From Lacrimispora amygdalina (GTDB lineage: Bacteria > Bacillota > Clostridia > Lachnospirales > Lachnospiraceae): DNA of 64,000 nucleotides. Every line of letters starts with the position of its first letter. Position 1 is the first letter of the stretch. Positions 8,220 through 18,080 of the stretch are shown piece by piece. The notes under the pieces were generated by a model. The model had not been told where the DNA came from, did not search any database, and was given only the letters and a program-made list of their open reading frames with translations. Made by a program: the position numbers and the translations under genes. Location of the stretch: contig NZ_OAOF01000002.1 in the NCBI RefSeq assembly GCF_900205965.1, forward strand, positions 124,001 to 188,000, read 5' to 3'.

Positions 8220-9830
8220 ATGTCAGTGAAATACGTATTTGTCACCGGAGGCGTAGTATCCGGACTTGGCAAAGGTATTACCGCAGCATCGCTTGGACGA
8301 TTGTTGAAAGCCAGAGGCTACAAAGTAACAATGCAAAAATTCGATCCATACATCAACATTGATCCAGGTACTATGAATCCGGTTCAGCATGGAGAAGTCT
8401 TCGTCACAGAGGACGGCGCAGAAACAGACCTTGATCTAGGTCACTACGAGCGGTTTATCGACGAAAGCTTAACACAAAATTCCAATGTTACCACTGGTAA
8501 AGTTTATTGGAACGTACTGACCCGTGAACGGCGCGGGGATTTCGGGGGAGGCACCGTACAGGTTATCCCTCACATTACCGACGAAATAAAGAGCCGTTTC
8601 CACCACAATCCCAACTCCTCCGATACTGAGATAGCTATTATAGAAGTAGGCGGAACGGTAGGCGACATCGAAAGCCAGCCTTTCTTAGAGGCGATCCGAC
8701 AATTCCAACATGAAGTAGGCCACGAAAATGCGATTCTTATTCACGTGACCCTGGTTCCATATCTGAAAGTTTCCGGCGAACTGAAAACGAAACCCACCCA
8801 GGCAAGTGTAAAAGATCTGCAGGGAATGGGTATCCAGCCCGACATCATCGTATGCCGTTCCGAACTGCCCCTTGATGACGGAATCCGCAGCAAAATCGCA
8901 CAATTCTGTAACGTTCCCAAGACACACGTAATACAAAATCTTGATGTGGAAGTATTATATGAGCTCCCCCTTGTAATGGAAGAGGAACATTTAGCTCAGG
9001 TTGCTTGCGAGAGCTTACATTTACCATGCCCGGAACCTGATTTAAAGGATTGGGCTGCAATGATTGATAACTGGAAGCATCCCGAAAAGGAAGTAACCAT
9101 TGCCCTTGTAGGAAAATACATCCAGCTTCACGACGCTTATATATCCGTAGTGGAAGCATTAAAACACGGCGGAGTAGTAAGTCGCGCCGAAGTTCATATC
9201 AAATGGGTGGATTCAGAGCTTGTTACTGATGAGAACGTTTCCGAATACTTTAATGATGTAGACGGAATTCTGGTTCCGGGAGGCTTTGGAAGCCGCGGAA
9301 TTGAAGGCAAGATATCCACAATCCGTTATGCAAGGGAAAACAATATTCCGTTCCTGGGTCTTTGTCTCGGCATGCAGATGGCAATCGTGGAATTTGCCCG
9401 CCATGTAGTTGGCTTTGACGATGCACATTCTGCAGAGCTTGATGAAACCACCACTCATCCGGTGATTCATTTAATGCCTGAACAGGACGGCATCGAGGAT
9501 ATCGGCGGAACCCTTCGCCTTGGTTCTTATCCATGTGTTCTGGACAAGTCTTCCAAGTCCTATGAAGTTTATGGAGAGGAACTGATACACGAACGCCACA
9601 GACACAGATATGAGGTAAACAATGATTACCGCGATGCCTTAACCAAAGCAGGAATGACCTTATCCGGAATTTCTCCGGACGGACGGATTGTGGAAATGAT
9701 TGAAATCCCTACCCATCCATGGTTTATCGCAACTCAGGCACACCCGGAACTGAAATCCAGACCCAACAGGCCTCACCCTCTGTTTAGAGAATTTATCCAC
9801 GCGGCTGTTGAGCATAATAAAACAAACTAA
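8220..9830 (+). CDS. pyrG: CTP synthase
   Basis: Makes CTP from UTP, ATP and glutamine in the cytoplasm, the last step of pyrimidine nucleotide synthesis. 536 residues is full length. The N-terminal synthetase domain starts [20 protein letters not shown] with its P-loop. The C-terminal class I glutamine amidotransferase domain shows the nucleophile in FLGLCLGMQ and the His/Glu pair in [12 protein letters not shown]. Start ATG is preceded by AGAAGGAGGT. It stands alone, divergent from the pectinase gene, and is followed by a clear terminator. Confidence 0.98.
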   Translation: MSVKYVFVTGGVVSGLGKGITAASLGRLLKARGYKVTMQKFDPYINIDPGTMNPVQHGEVFVTEDGAETDLDLGHYERFIDESLTQNSNVTTGKVYWNVLTRERRGDFGGGTVQVIPHITDEIKSRFHHNPNSSDTEIAIIEVGGTVGDIESQPFLEAIRQFQHEVGHENAILIHVTLVPYLKVSGELKTKPTQASVKDLQGMGIQPDIIVCRSELPLDDGIRSKIAQFCNVPKTHVIQNLDVEVLYELPLVMEEEHLAQVACESLHLPCPEPDLKDWAAMIDNWKHPEKEVTIALVGKYIQLHDAYISVVEALKHGGVVSRAEVHIKWVDSELVTDENVSEYFNDVDGILVPGGFGSRGIEGKISTIRYARENNIPFLGLCLGMQMAIVEFARHVVGFDDAHSAELDETTTHPVIHLMPEQDGIEDIGGTLRLGSYPCVLDKSSKSYEVYGEELIHERHRHRYEVNNDYRDALTKAGMTLSGISPDGRIVEMIEIPTHPWFIATQAHPELKSRPNRPHPLFREFIHAAVEHNKTN

Positions 9831-9844
9831 ATTATATAAAAATG

Positions 9845-9882
9845 GAGTCCGCACTCTTTCACCAGGAGGCGGACTCTTTTTT
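9845..9882 (+). terminator. pyrG terminator
   Basis: GAGTCCGC, 16-nt loop, GCGGACTC followed by TTTTTT directly after the pyrG stop. Strong intrinsic terminator. The rest of the gap to 10100 shows no gene or structure I can name; it holds only a short direct repeat of ATGTTCCAT near 9990. Confidence 0.88.
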
Positions 9883-10099
9883 GTTCACGACAAAGACAGT
9901 CTAAAGATGTTTTAACACAGGCAGCTCACACCCTCAACTTATTCCAGATCATACCCACCCGATTCCCTCTGACTTCCAGTATGTTCCATATGTTCCATAA
10001 AGCCACCAACCATTTTATGCACCTTCTCAGAAACCAGGCTTTATATTCATTCTGAAAATAAGAAATTACTTTATATTATTATTTTCTTTTATTTTTTTC

Positions 10100-10127
10100 T
10101 TGCACTTTTCCCATCTTCTGATATAAT
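10100..10127 (+). promoter_or_regulatory. Promoter of the liv operon
   Basis: -35 TTGCAC (10100-10105), 16-bp spacer, -10 TATAAT (10122-10127). Predicted start near 10134, about 64 nt before the ATG of the binding-protein gene. Confidence 0.75.
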
Positions 10128-10197
10128 AATATGCAACGTGTGTCTATACGGAGGACAGTTGTTTTTCCATGAGATACACAAAAAGGAGGATAAACTT

Positions 10198-11376
10198 ATG
10201 AAATTGAGAAAAGTTTTTGCACTGACTATGGCAGCATGCTTAAGTGCCAGTGTAATTGCCGGCTGCAGCTCCAGCCCCCAGACTGCAAAGGGAAACGGCG
10301 AGAAAGTTATTAAGATCGGAGTATTCGAACCAACCACCGGAGAGAACGGCGGAGGCGGAATGCAGGAAGTTTTAGGAATCCGTTATGCCAACCAGACTCA
10401 CCCGACCGTGAAAATCGGAGGGGAAGAATACCAGGTTAAATTAGTGGAAGTCGATAATAAATCAGATAAGACAGAAGGCGTTAATGCTGCGCAGAAGCTT
10501 GTCAGTGAAAAAGTGTCCGTTGTACTTGGCAGCTATGGCTCCGGTGTATCCATTGCAGCCGGACAGATCTTCTCAGATGCAAAGATTCCTGCAATCGGAG
10601 CTTCCTGTACCAATCCACAGGTTACCCAGGGCAACGATTTCTATTTCCGTGTATGCTTCCTTGATCCGTTCCAGGGTACTGTTATGGCAAACTACGCCAA
10701 TAACAACGGGGCAAAGAAAGCAGCCATTATCACCCAGCTTGGTGATGATTATTCCTCAGGACTTGGTTCTTTCTTTAAAACTTCCTTCACAAAACTTGGC
10801 GGAACAGTGGTAAGTGAAGAACAGTTCCAGACCAACCAGACAGACTTTAAAGCAATCTTAACCAATATAAAGGCACAGAACCCAGACATCATCTTTGCAC
10901 CATCTTCCATTACAACAGCTCCGCTTATTATCAAACAGGCACGTGAGCTTGGAATTACCGCAACCATCGCTGCAGGTGATACATGGGAGAACTCAACCAT
11001 CATTGAAAATGCCGGTGACTCTGCAGAGGGCATCGTACTTTCCACTTTCTTTGATGAGGCAGAGCCTGCCAATGATGAAGCCGCTTCTTTCATCTCCGGC
11101 TTTAAGACATACTTAAAAGAACAGAAACAGGACGAAATCATTCCTGCCGTATCTGCTCTTGGCTATGACGCTTACTTAAGTGCTCTTAAGGCAATTGAAA
11201 CTGCCGGCTCCGCAGATGGCACAGCAATCCGCGATGCATTAAAGGGAGTTTCCATTGACGGTGTTACAGGAAGCATTTCCTTTGACGAGAATGGCGATGC
11301 AAAGAAAGACATGGCATTTATCAAGACCGTTGAAGACGGCAAATTCAAATTCTTAACTACGACTACAGTAAAATAA
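10198..11376 (+). CDS. livJ: Branched-chain amino acid ABC substrate-binding lipoprotein
   Basis: Lipid-anchored periplasmic-type binding protein of the LivJ/LivK family (392 residues). The signal MKLRKVFALTMAACLSASVIAGCSS has lipobox VIAGC. The mature protein begins its ligand fold with KVIKIGVFEPTTGENGGGG. An in-frame start 60 nt upstream is rejected because AAGGAGG immediately precedes the ATG at 10198 and the signal peptide begins there. First gene of a five-gene importer operon. Ligand specificity (Leu/Ile/Val or a related amide) is inferred from family and neighbours. Confidence 0.95.
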   Translation: MKLRKVFALTMAACLSASVIAGCSSSPQTAKGNGEKVIKIGVFEPTTGENGGGGMQEVLGIRYANQTHPTVKIGGEEYQVKLVEVDNKSDKTEGVNAAQKLVSEKVSVVLGSYGSGVSIAAGQIFSDAKIPAIGASCTNPQVTQGNDFYFRVCFLDPFQGTVMANYANNNGAKKAAIITQLGDDYSSGLGSFFKTSFTKLGGTVVSEEQFQTNQTDFKAILTNIKAQNPDIIFAPSSITTAPLIIKQARELGITATIAAGDTWENSTIIENAGDSAEGIVLSTFFDEAEPANDEAASFISGFKTYLKEQKQDEIIPAVSALGYDAYLSALKAIETAGSADGTAIRDALKGVSIDGVTGSISFDENGDAKKDMAFIKTVEDGKFKFLTTTTVK

Positions 11377-11411
11377 ACGCACATACCGCGGCAAAGCAGT
11401 CACGTACGGAT

Positions 11412-11438
11412 GAGTGGGGATAGTTTTTTTCCCCACTC
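11412..11438 (+). other. Stem-loop between livJ and livH
   Basis: GAGTGGGGA, loop, TCCCCACTC: nine perfect base pairs in the 125-bp livJ-livH gap. No T run follows, so it looks more like an mRNA-stabilising or processing hairpin downstream of the abundant binding-protein message than a full terminator. Confidence 0.65.
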
Positions 11439-11501
11439 GTTCCATTTGCAGGCTGGTATTATGAATATTCCATACTAAACAGATAGGAGGCATTTTGCCA
11501 C

Positions 11502-12383
11502 ATGAGTCTTTCAACCTTTTTACAGCAGTGCCTGACCGGTATCTCCTTAGGCGGTGCTTACGCACTGATTGCCATTGGTTACACACTGGTTTACGGCATC
11601 CTGCGGCTCATCAATTTCGCGCACGGTGACATCTTTATGATGGCAGGCTATTTTATGATCTTTGCAATGGCTGCGTTTCCATGGTTTATCGCCATTCCCA
11701 TCGTTTTACTCATCACCGTCTTTTTAGGTGTTTCCATTGAGCGGGTGGCATACCGTCCCTTACGTACCGCACCAAGGATGTCTGTTATGATCTCTGCAAT
11801 CGGTGTTTCCTACCTTCTGCAGAATCTGGCCACATACTTATTTACAGCCCTTCCAAAAGGTTATCCGGAGATTCCATTTTTAAAGAAGATTTTTAAAATC
11901 GGCGGTCTTTCCGCGTCCTTTGTTACATTTCTTACACCGGTGCTGACTTTAATCATTGTGTACATCCTGATTGTTCTGATTAACAAGACTAAAATCGGCA
12001 TGGCTATGCGTGCTGTTTCAAAAGATTATGATACTGCTTCCCTAATGGGAATCAAGATCAACCGCGTTATCACCTTTACATTTGCCATCGGCTCTCTTCT
12101 GGCTGCTGTCGGCTCTGTCCTGTACTTTACAGACCGTATGACCGTTTTTCCATTCTCCGGCTCCTTACCAGGCCTGAAATGTTTCGTAGCTGCCGTATTC
12201 GGAGGTATCGGAAGCATTCCCGGCGCTGTAATCGGCGGATTTATCCTGGGACTTGGGGAAACCGCTCTGGTCGCTATGGGGTATTCCACCTTCAGCGACG
12301 CATTTACCTTTGTTCTGTTAATCGCCATTCTCCTGATCAAGCCAACCGGCCTGTTTGGTGAGAAGACAACCGATAAAGTGTGA
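11502..12383 (+). CDS. livH: Branched-chain amino acid ABC permease LivH
   Basis: First of two inner-membrane permeases of the liv importer, 293 residues, beginning MSLSTFLQQCLTGISLGGAYALIAIGYTLVYGILRLINFAHGD; the ALIAIGYTLVYGI and NFAHG segments are LivH hallmarks. Several membrane helices are evident, and a loop reads AVSKDYDTASLMGIKINRVI, where the ATPases dock. Preceded by AGGAGG about 12 nt from the ATG. Confidence 0.95.
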   Translation: MSLSTFLQQCLTGISLGGAYALIAIGYTLVYGILRLINFAHGDIFMMAGYFMIFAMAAFPWFIAIPIVLLITVFLGVSIERVAYRPLRTAPRMSVMISAIGVSYLLQNLATYLFTALPKGYPEIPFLKKIFKIGGLSASFVTFLTPVLTLIIVYILIVLINKTKIGMAMRAVSKDYDTASLMGIKINRVITFTFAIGSLLAAVGSVLYFTDRMTVFPFSGSLPGLKCFVAAVFGGIGSIPGAVIGGFILGLGETALVAMGYSTFSDAFTFVLLIAILLIKPTGLFGEKTTDKV

Positions 12384-12393
12384 GGTGTCATCT

Positions 12394-13497
12394 ATGAAAA
12401 AGAACGTATTTTCCAAAAACAGGCTTTATACCCTGATTGCTTTATTGTTCATCATCGGAATCCTGGGATTTTTACAGGCAAACAGTGCTCAATACAGCTA
12501 TCAGATCTCCATTCTGGAGCGAAGCGCCATTTATGCAGTGGTGGCTGTTTCCATGAACTTACTGACAGGCTTTACCGGTCTTTTTTCCCTTGGTCAGGCC
12601 GGCTTTATGGCAATCGGCGCCTATACAGTTGCCATACTCACCATTCCGGCTGAAACCAGAGCCAGCGTTTACTATGTAGACGGAATTGCTCCTTTCCTGG
12701 CTAATCTGGAGTGCCCGTACTGGCTTGCACTGATCATTGCAGGACTGTTTGCAGCTTTGGTTGCCGCTTTAATCGGCATTCCGGTTCTCCGCTTAAAGAG
12801 TGATTACCTGGCAATTGCTACTCTGGGATTCTCCGAAATCATCCGTGCCGTCATCGCAGCTCCCCAGTTAAACAAGATCACCAACGGTTCCTATGGATTA
12901 AAAAGCATTCCAGGTTTTCCAAACCTTTATGCTGCATTCGGACTTTGTGCCCTTTGTATTCTTTTAATGGTTCTGCTGATCAATTCCTCTTATGGCCGGG
13001 CATTTAAGGCTCTTCGTGAGGATGAAGTGGCAGCACAGGCCATGGGCCTGAACCTGTTCCACTATAAAGAACTGGCATTTATTATTTCTTCCTTTTTTAC
13101 CGGCGTAGGCGGAGGTCTTCTGGCAATCTTCATGCGTTCCATTGAATCCAAGACCTTTTCCATCAACCTTACCTATGATATCCTCCTGATTGTTGTATTA
13201 GGCGGAATCGGAAGCATCACCGGCAGTGTCATCGGATCGTTTCTGGTCACTGCCGGAAGGGAGTGGCTGAGATTCTTTGATAATCCTCTTTACATCGCCG
13301 GGATTCAGATCCCTCTGTTCCGTTCCGGCTTTCGTATGGTAATCTTCTCCATCCTTCTTATGGCGGTGGTGCTTTTCTACCGCAGAGGAATCATGGGAAG
13401 CAATGAATTTTCCTGGGATGGTCTCTTTCGGCTGATTAAAGGAATTCCACAAAAATTTAAGAAGAAAAATAAAGCACAGAAGGGAGAAAACGCATAA
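12394..13497 (+). CDS. livM: Branched-chain amino acid ABC permease LivM
   Basis: Second permease of the importer, 367 residues from ATG 12394 (MKKNVFSKNRLYTLIALL). A longer reading from 12355 overlaps livH and is not preferred. Family signatures include SMNLLTGFTGLFSLGQAGFMAIGAYT and the coupling loop ALREDEVAAQAMGLN. The C-terminus is lysine-rich and cytoplasmic. Its TAA overlaps the livG ATG by one base (TAATG), indicating coupled translation. Confidence 0.94.
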   Translation: MKKNVFSKNRLYTLIALLFIIGILGFLQANSAQYSYQISILERSAIYAVVAVSMNLLTGFTGLFSLGQAGFMAIGAYTVAILTIPAETRASVYYVDGIAPFLANLECPYWLALIIAGLFAALVAALIGIPVLRLKSDYLAIATLGFSEIIRAVIAAPQLNKITNGSYGLKSIPGFPNLYAAFGLCALCILLMVLLINSSYGRAFKALREDEVAAQAMGLNLFHYKELAFIISSFFTGVGGGLLAIFMRSIESKTFSINLTYDILLIVVLGGIGSITGSVIGSFLVTAGREWLRFFDNPLYIAGIQIPLFRSGFRMVIFSILLMAVVLFYRRGIMGSNEFSWDGLFRLIKGIPQKFKKKNKAQKGENA

Positions 13498-14363
13498 TGT
13501 CAGCTACAGCTAAAACCCGTGCAAATATACTTCATATGCAGGACGTTACCATGCAGTTCGGCGGTGTTGTGGCGGTAAACGGCTTAACTCTCGATGTGAA
13601 CGAGGGAGAAATCGTTGCTTTAATCGGCCCCAACGGTGCAGGAAAGACCACTGCCTTTAACTGTGTAACCGGCATTTACGAGCCCACCTTCGGAGAAGTG
13701 AAATTTCAGGGTGAGACCATACTCGCTAATACACCAAAGGGCAAAATGCAGAAAATGTATCTGGGAGAAGTAACGCCCAGACCTCTCTCCATCGTGCGCA
13801 ATACACCGGATATCATCACAAAAAAGGGAATTGCCCGTACGTTTCAGAATATCAGGCTGTTCGGACAGCTGACTGTCTTTGACAACGTGCTGATTGCAAA
13901 GCACATGCGTGCAAAACAGAATGTATTTTCCGCTACCCTGCGGCTGAACCATAAGGAAGAGGCAAGAATGCGGGAAGAAACCACAGCTCTCCTAAAAGAG
14001 CAGAACCTTCTTCATTTAAAAGATGAAATTGCATCTTCTCTCCCCTACGGTCTCCAGAGACGCTTAGAAATAGCCAGAGCGCTTGCTACGGAACCAAAAT
14101 TCTTACTTCTTGACGAGCCGGCTGCAGGTATGAATCCTCAGGAGACTCAGGAGCTTACGGACTTTATCAGACAGATCCGTGATTCCTACCATTTAACTGT
14201 TTTAATGATTGAACACCATATGGATCTGGTCATGCAGATCTCAGACCGCATCTACGTTCTGGATTTCGGTAAACTGATTGCACAGGGTACGCCGGAAGAG
14301 ATCCAGAATAACGAACGGGTAATTGAAGCATATCTGGGGGTGAGTGACGATGCTGAAGATTGA
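13497..14363 (+). CDS. livG: Branched-chain amino acid ABC ATP-binding protein LivG
   Basis: 288-residue ATPase of the liv importer. Walker A GPNGAGKTTAFN and Walker B LLLDEPAAGMNPQE are intact; the signature region SLPYGLQRRLEIARAL is the LivG variant of LSGGQ. LivG proteins carry an insert between Walker A and the signature, seen here as the LGEVTPRPLSIVRNTPDI stretch. Start ATG overlaps the livM stop; the 3-prime end overlaps livF. Confidence 0.95.
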   Translation: MSATAKTRANILHMQDVTMQFGGVVAVNGLTLDVNEGEIVALIGPNGAGKTTAFNCVTGIYEPTFGEVKFQGETILANTPKGKMQKMYLGEVTPRPLSIVRNTPDIITKKGIARTFQNIRLFGQLTVFDNVLIAKHMRAKQNVFSATLRLNHKEEARMREETTALLKEQNLLHLKDEIASSLPYGLQRRLEIARALATEPKFLLLDEPAAGMNPQETQELTDFIRQIRDSYHLTVLMIEHHMDLVMQISDRIYVLDFGKLIAQGTPEEIQNNERVIEAYLGVSDDAED

Positions 14364-15060
14364 TAACTTAAGAGTAAACTACGGCGGAATTGAAGCGGTA
14401 AAAGGAATTTCCTTTGAAGTTCCGGACAAAAGCATTGTGACGTTAATCGGTGCAAACGGAGCAGGAAAAAGTACCACCCTCCGCTCCATCGTTGGCCTTA
14501 CAAAGCCTTCTGCAGGAAGCAGTATCACTCTGGACGGTCAGGAGTTAATCGGAATGGATACTCCGGACATTGTTTCAAAGGGAATCGCACTGGTTCCGGA
14601 AGGACGCCGGGTATTTCCGGATATGACAGTCATTGAAAATATTAAAATCGGGGCTTATTTAAGAAATGACAATCTGGAGGAGGATATCAACTGGGTCTAT
14701 GATTTATTTCCCAGGCTTAAAGAACGAAGCTGGCAGCTCTCCGGAACACTCTCCGGCGGCGAACAGCAGATGCTGGCAGTTGCAAGAGCCCTTATGAGCC
14801 ACCCCAGAATCCTTATGATGGATGAGCCCTCTCTCGGTCTTGCTCCCCTGATTGTAAAGGATATCTTCTCCATAATTAAGGAGATTAATAAAAAGGGCGT
14901 GACAGTCCTGTTAATCGAGCAGAATGCCAATATGGCACTCCACACAGCTGATGTGGGATACGTTCTGGAAACCGGACGGATCACCATGTCAGGTCCTGGA
15001 AAAGAGCTTCTGGCTGATGAATCGGTAAAAGCAGCTTATCTCGGAAAAACGAAAAACTAA
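14350..15060 (+). CDS. livF: Branched-chain amino acid ABC ATP-binding protein LivF
   Basis: 236-residue second ATPase of the importer: Walker A GANGAGKSTTLR, signature LSGGEQQMLAVARAL, Walker B ILMMDEPSLGLAP. ATG at 14350 (MLKIDNLRVNYGGIEA) is preferred over the in-frame GTG at 14344, with GGGGGTGAG upstream as ribosome site. It overlaps the end of livG by 14 nt. Last gene of the operon, followed by a strong bidirectional terminator. Confidence 0.95.
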   Translation: MLKIDNLRVNYGGIEAVKGISFEVPDKSIVTLIGANGAGKSTTLRSIVGLTKPSAGSSITLDGQELIGMDTPDIVSKGIALVPEGRRVFPDMTVIENIKIGAYLRNDNLEEDINWVYDLFPRLKERSWQLSGTLSGGEQQMLAVARALMSHPRILMMDEPSLGLAPLIVKDIFSIIKEINKKGVTVLLIEQNANMALHTADVGYVLETGRITMSGPGKELLADESVKAAYLGKTKN

Positions 15061-15107
15061 AAAACGCAGACAGATACCGCATGAAACTGGTATCTGTCTG
15101 CGTTTTT
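15058..15107. terminator. Bidirectional terminator between livF and the NlpC/P60 gene
   Basis: AAAAACGCAGACAGATACC, 10-nt loop, GGTATCTGTCTGCGTTTTT: a perfect long stem with A and T tracts on either side. It serves convergent transcripts from livF (plus) and the cell-wall hydrolase (minus), whose stop codon touches it. Confidence 0.92.
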
Positions 15108-16149
15108 AATTGATCACCCGTCGTATGGTAACCGGTCTTCTGTAATTCCAGGAGGAAATTTTTATCCCGCTTCTGCGGTTGGCAGCATGAACGATCTTCC
15201 CCTGCCCGATGTACATGGCAACGTGATCGATTTCCCTTCCGCTGGAATAAAACAACAGATCGCCGGGTTCCATGCTGGAAGACGGAATCGCCTGTCCTTC
15301 CGCAGCCTGCTGTCTTGAGGTGCGGTCCAGCTGGACACCTGCCGCATGCTCCATTACATATTGAATGAAACCGGAACAGTCGGCGCCTGTATTGGGGTTG
15401 GTTCCACCCCAGCGGTATGGATTTCCAACGAATTTCACTGCATAGCTTACAACACGGGTCCGCAGACCACCATTTTTCTCTGCCTCCGGAATGGTATAGG
15501 CAATGGTGGCATTCTCTGGTGCATAGGCATACGCAGTCTGTCCGTTGTATTCAATTTTAGTCCAGCCTCCGTTACGGGAAATGTAACGGTACGTTTCGCC
15601 TTCATGAATTCGTCCTATTATTTCTGAATTCGTATCAGGCTGTGTGCGGACACGAAGGGCCTCAACATCTACCCGGAGCATCAGCCTCATATCATAATAG
15701 GCGATTGCTCTGGCCTCCTGTCCAGTGGCTAAGTATTTTCCGTATACATAACCGGTTACCTGCCCTGATTTTATTTTATACCAGCCATTCTCTTCGGACA
15801 ACACACTGCATCCTGCATGGCTTCTTAGTTTCCCTACGATTTCCGCATCGTTCTTTGGTTCTTTCCTGATGTTTAAGGAATCTTCAACTTCTGCTACTCC
15901 CAGATTTTGAAAAATGGTGTTGAAGGTTCCATACCTCACTTTTTCCTGCGTAAGACCGGCCGAGCTTTCCGTTGACTCCCGTTTTCTGGATTCCTGATAT
16001 TGATCCATGTAGACCTCCATACCCGCTACGGGCGTTCCGGTCTTAACGGCAGTCTCTGTTCTTGCGGCCTGTACATCTGCTGTTCCCATCCATACGGTAC
16101 AACCGCATGCGATGGCAAAGCCAAGTACTTTCCATGCTTTGTCAGTCAT
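15106..16149 (-). CDS. Secreted SH3 / NlpC-P60 cell-wall endopeptidase
   Basis: 347-residue exported peptidoglycan hydrolase. Signal peptide about residues 1-30 (MTDKAWKVLGFAIACGCTVWMGTADVQA). Two SH3b wall-binding domains follow (about 90-145 and 165-220; for example LNIRKEPKNDAEIVGKL and LRVRTQPDTNSEIIGRI). A C-terminal NlpC/P60 domain (about 235-347) has catalytic Cys in GADCSGF and His in DHVAMYIG and VHAANRR. ATG 16149 is chosen over an upstream TTG because GAAGGAAAG precedes it. It lies 57 nt downstream of ribF on the same strand with no strong terminator between, so it may share that transcript. Confidence 0.92.
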   Translation of the reverse strand: MTDKAWKVLGFAIACGCTVWMGTADVQAARTETAVKTGTPVAGMEVYMDQYQESRKRESTESSAGLTQEKVRYGTFNTIFQNLGVAEVEDSLNIRKEPKNDAEIVGKLRSHAGCSVLSEENGWYKIKSGQVTGYVYGKYLATGQEARAIAYYDMRLMLRVDVEALRVRTQPDTNSEIIGRIHEGETYRYISRNGGWTKIEYNGQTAYAYAPENATIAYTIPEAEKNGGLRTRVVSYAVKFVGNPYRWGGTNPNTGADCSGFIQYVMEHAAGVQLDRTSRQQAAEGQAIPSSSMEPGDLLFYSSGREIDHVAMYIGQGKIVHAANRRSGIKISSWNYRRPVTIRRVIN

Positions 16150-16206
16150 ATGCACTTTCCTTCGCAAGTTTTTGATTGTGAAACGGGCTGTGAAACCGCC
16201 CCTTTC

Positions 16207-17163
16207 CTACTGCAACTGAGTGATTACTTTTTCCGGCAGGTTCTTTAAATATTCTAATCCCTGTTCCCTGTCTTTTCGTATCTGTTCTTTTAACTGCTCA
16301 AGCCCCTCAAATTTCCGCTCCGGACGGATGAAGTGCAAAAGCTGTACCTCTATAGTCTTTCCATAAATATCCTGATTTATACCAAAAATGTAAGTTTCTG
16401 CACCAACGGGTGATTCCCCCTTAACAGTCGGCTTTCTTCCGATATTGGTGATTCCCCCGTAATAGGTGCCGTCAACATACACCCGGGATATATAAACGCC
16501 AAAAAGGGGCAGATGTTTTTGTGGCGGCGGAAGGATGTTGGCGGTTGGGAAACCCAGAACCGCTCCTCCGATATGATTGCCGTGTACTACCTCTCCATGG
16601 ATGGCATAGGGTTCTCCCAGCAGTTCATTGGCTTTTTCCATGTTGCCAAGATCCAGCTGCTCTCTGATATAAGTACTGCTGATGTCCCGGTGCTCGTCCT
16701 GCTCCTTTGGAATCACGATCAGCTCATAGCCATACCGGTCCTTTAACTGTTCCAAAAGCGCTGCATTTCCGGCACCTTTATATCCGAAGGAACAGTCTGT
16801 TCCTACTACAATGGTTCTGGCATTCATCTGGCCGGACAGAATCCGTTTTACAAATTCCTCAGGTTCCATTCTGGCAGTTTCCTCTGTAAAGGGATATTCT
16901 ACCAGATAATCAATCCCCGCTCTCTCCAGATTATTCTTTCTCTCCAGATTGGTGGTAATCACCTTCTGGGCAATCCCATTGACTAGCGTACCTGGAGACA
17001 TGTCAAAGGTAAAGACTGCTGTCTTACAGCCTGTCTCCTTCCTGATTTCCAGCATCCGACCAAGCAGCTTTTTGTGACCTCTGTGACGTCCGTCAAATTT
17101 CCCCAGGGTCACCACAGCAGGCTCTTTGATCTGAAACTCTCTGGTTCCTGCAATATATTCCAT
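16207..17163 (-). CDS. ribF: Bifunctional riboflavin kinase / FAD synthetase
   Basis: Converts riboflavin to FMN and then FAD. 318 residues. The N-terminal nucleotidyltransferase domain has VTLGKFDGRHRGHKKLL (GxFDGxHxGH type). The C-terminal flavokinase domain has GEVVHGNHIGGAVLGFPTAN. ATG at 17163 overlaps the truB TAA by one base. Last member of the conserved translation-factor operon, where ribF commonly follows truB. Confidence 0.95.
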   Translation of the reverse strand: MEYIAGTREFQIKEPAVVTLGKFDGRHRGHKKLLGRMLEIRKETGCKTAVFTFDMSPGTLVNGIAQKVITTNLERKNNLERAGIDYLVEYPFTEETARMEPEEFVKRILSGQMNARTIVVGTDCSFGYKGAGNAALLEQLKDRYGYELIVIPKEQDEHRDISSTYIREQLDLGNMEKANELLGEPYAIHGEVVHGNHIGGAVLGFPTANILPPPQKHLPLFGVYISRVYVDGTYYGGITNIGRKPTVKGESPVGAETYIFGINQDIYGKTIEVQLLHFIRPERKFEGLEQLKEQIRKDREQGLEYLKNLPEKVITQLQ

Positions 17164-18068
17164 TATCTGCTTCCTCCCAGAAAAACTTTCTGAGGCTTTA
17201 AAAGATTCCGTTCCCTGTTGGGTTCATAGATCCCGATAAACTCCATACTGCTGTCATAAACACGGACAGGACCGTCGGACATGGTATATTCACCTTCTGC
17301 CTGATTTTGCATAAATGGATTGCCGTTGTGAACCAGTTTGTCAAACTCCTCTTTCATTACCAGCTGCGGATAGGAGGAAAACACCTTGTCCACTGCAAGA
17401 ATATGTTCTCCCAGGCTTCCTTCGTCCCGTAATTGTTCAATCCGGGAAAGTGTAAGGCTGTCTTTCACATAAAAATCTGATACCCGGGTTCTTAAAAGAG
17501 ATTCCATACAGCCTCCGCACCCCAGTTTCTCACCAATATCATGACAGAGTGTTCGGATATAGGTGCCTTTGGAACAGCTGACTGTAATGGTGACTCTGGG
17601 AAGCTCCATCCGTTCTATGCGGATATCATAGATCTCCACAGGTCTGGCCTTCCGTTCTATCTCTTTTCCTGCTCTTGCCAGCTCATAAAGCTTCTTTCCA
17701 TCCACTTTTAATGCCGAATACATGGGAGGAACCTGGTCATAGTGTCCCAGAAAGCTCATGACTGCAGCTTTCACCTCTTCATCCCCCGCCTCTACCAGAC
17801 ATGTATTTAGAATAGTTCCTGTGGTGTCCTGGGTATCGGTTACCATCCCAAGAAGCAGCACCGCCTCATAAGTCTTTGTTTTATCTGTCAACATGTCACA
17901 CAGTTTGGTAGCCTTTCCCAGACAGACAGGAAGAACTCCTTCTGCCATTGGATCCAGTGTCCCTGTATGACCTATTTTTTTCTGTTTTAAAATACCTCTC
18001 ATTTTCGCCACAACGTCATGAGAGGTAAAACCTTTTTCTTTATATACATTAATAATGCCGTCTGCCAT
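17163..18068 (-). CDS. truB: tRNA pseudouridine(55) synthase
   Basis: Modifies U55 in the T-loop of tRNAs. 301 residues. The catalytic aspartate lies in GHTGTLDPMAEGVLPVCLG near residue 40, and motif YSALKVDGKKLYELAR and the RTLCHDIG segment are typical. Start ATG follows TTAGGAGATACAAGCA. It lies 12 nt after the nrnA stop and overlaps the ribF start. Confidence 0.97.
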   Translation of the reverse strand: MADGIINVYKEKGFTSHDVVAKMRGILKQKKIGHTGTLDPMAEGVLPVCLGKATKLCDMLTDKTKTYEAVLLLGMVTDTQDTTGTILNTCLVEAGDEEVKAAVMSFLGHYDQVPPMYSALKVDGKKLYELARAGKEIERKARPVEIYDIRIERMELPRVTITVSCSKGTYIRTLCHDIGEKLGCGGCMESLLRTRVSDFYVKDSLTLSRIEQLRDEGSLGEHILAVDKVFSSYPQLVMKEEFDKLVHNGNPFMQNQAEGEYTMSDGPVRVYDSSMEFIGIYEPNRERNLLKPQKVFLGGSR

Positions 18069-18080
18069 TGCTTGTATCTC

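Noticed and set aside
10134..10197. Longer livJ start or leader peptide upstream of 10198
   Set aside because: The lipoprotein signal and AAGGAGG point to 10198; the upstream in-frame codons lie in the untranslated leader.
16150..16206. Terminator between ribF and the NlpC/P60 gene
   Set aside because: Only a weak GGGC/GCCC pairing without a T run is present; not enough to call.
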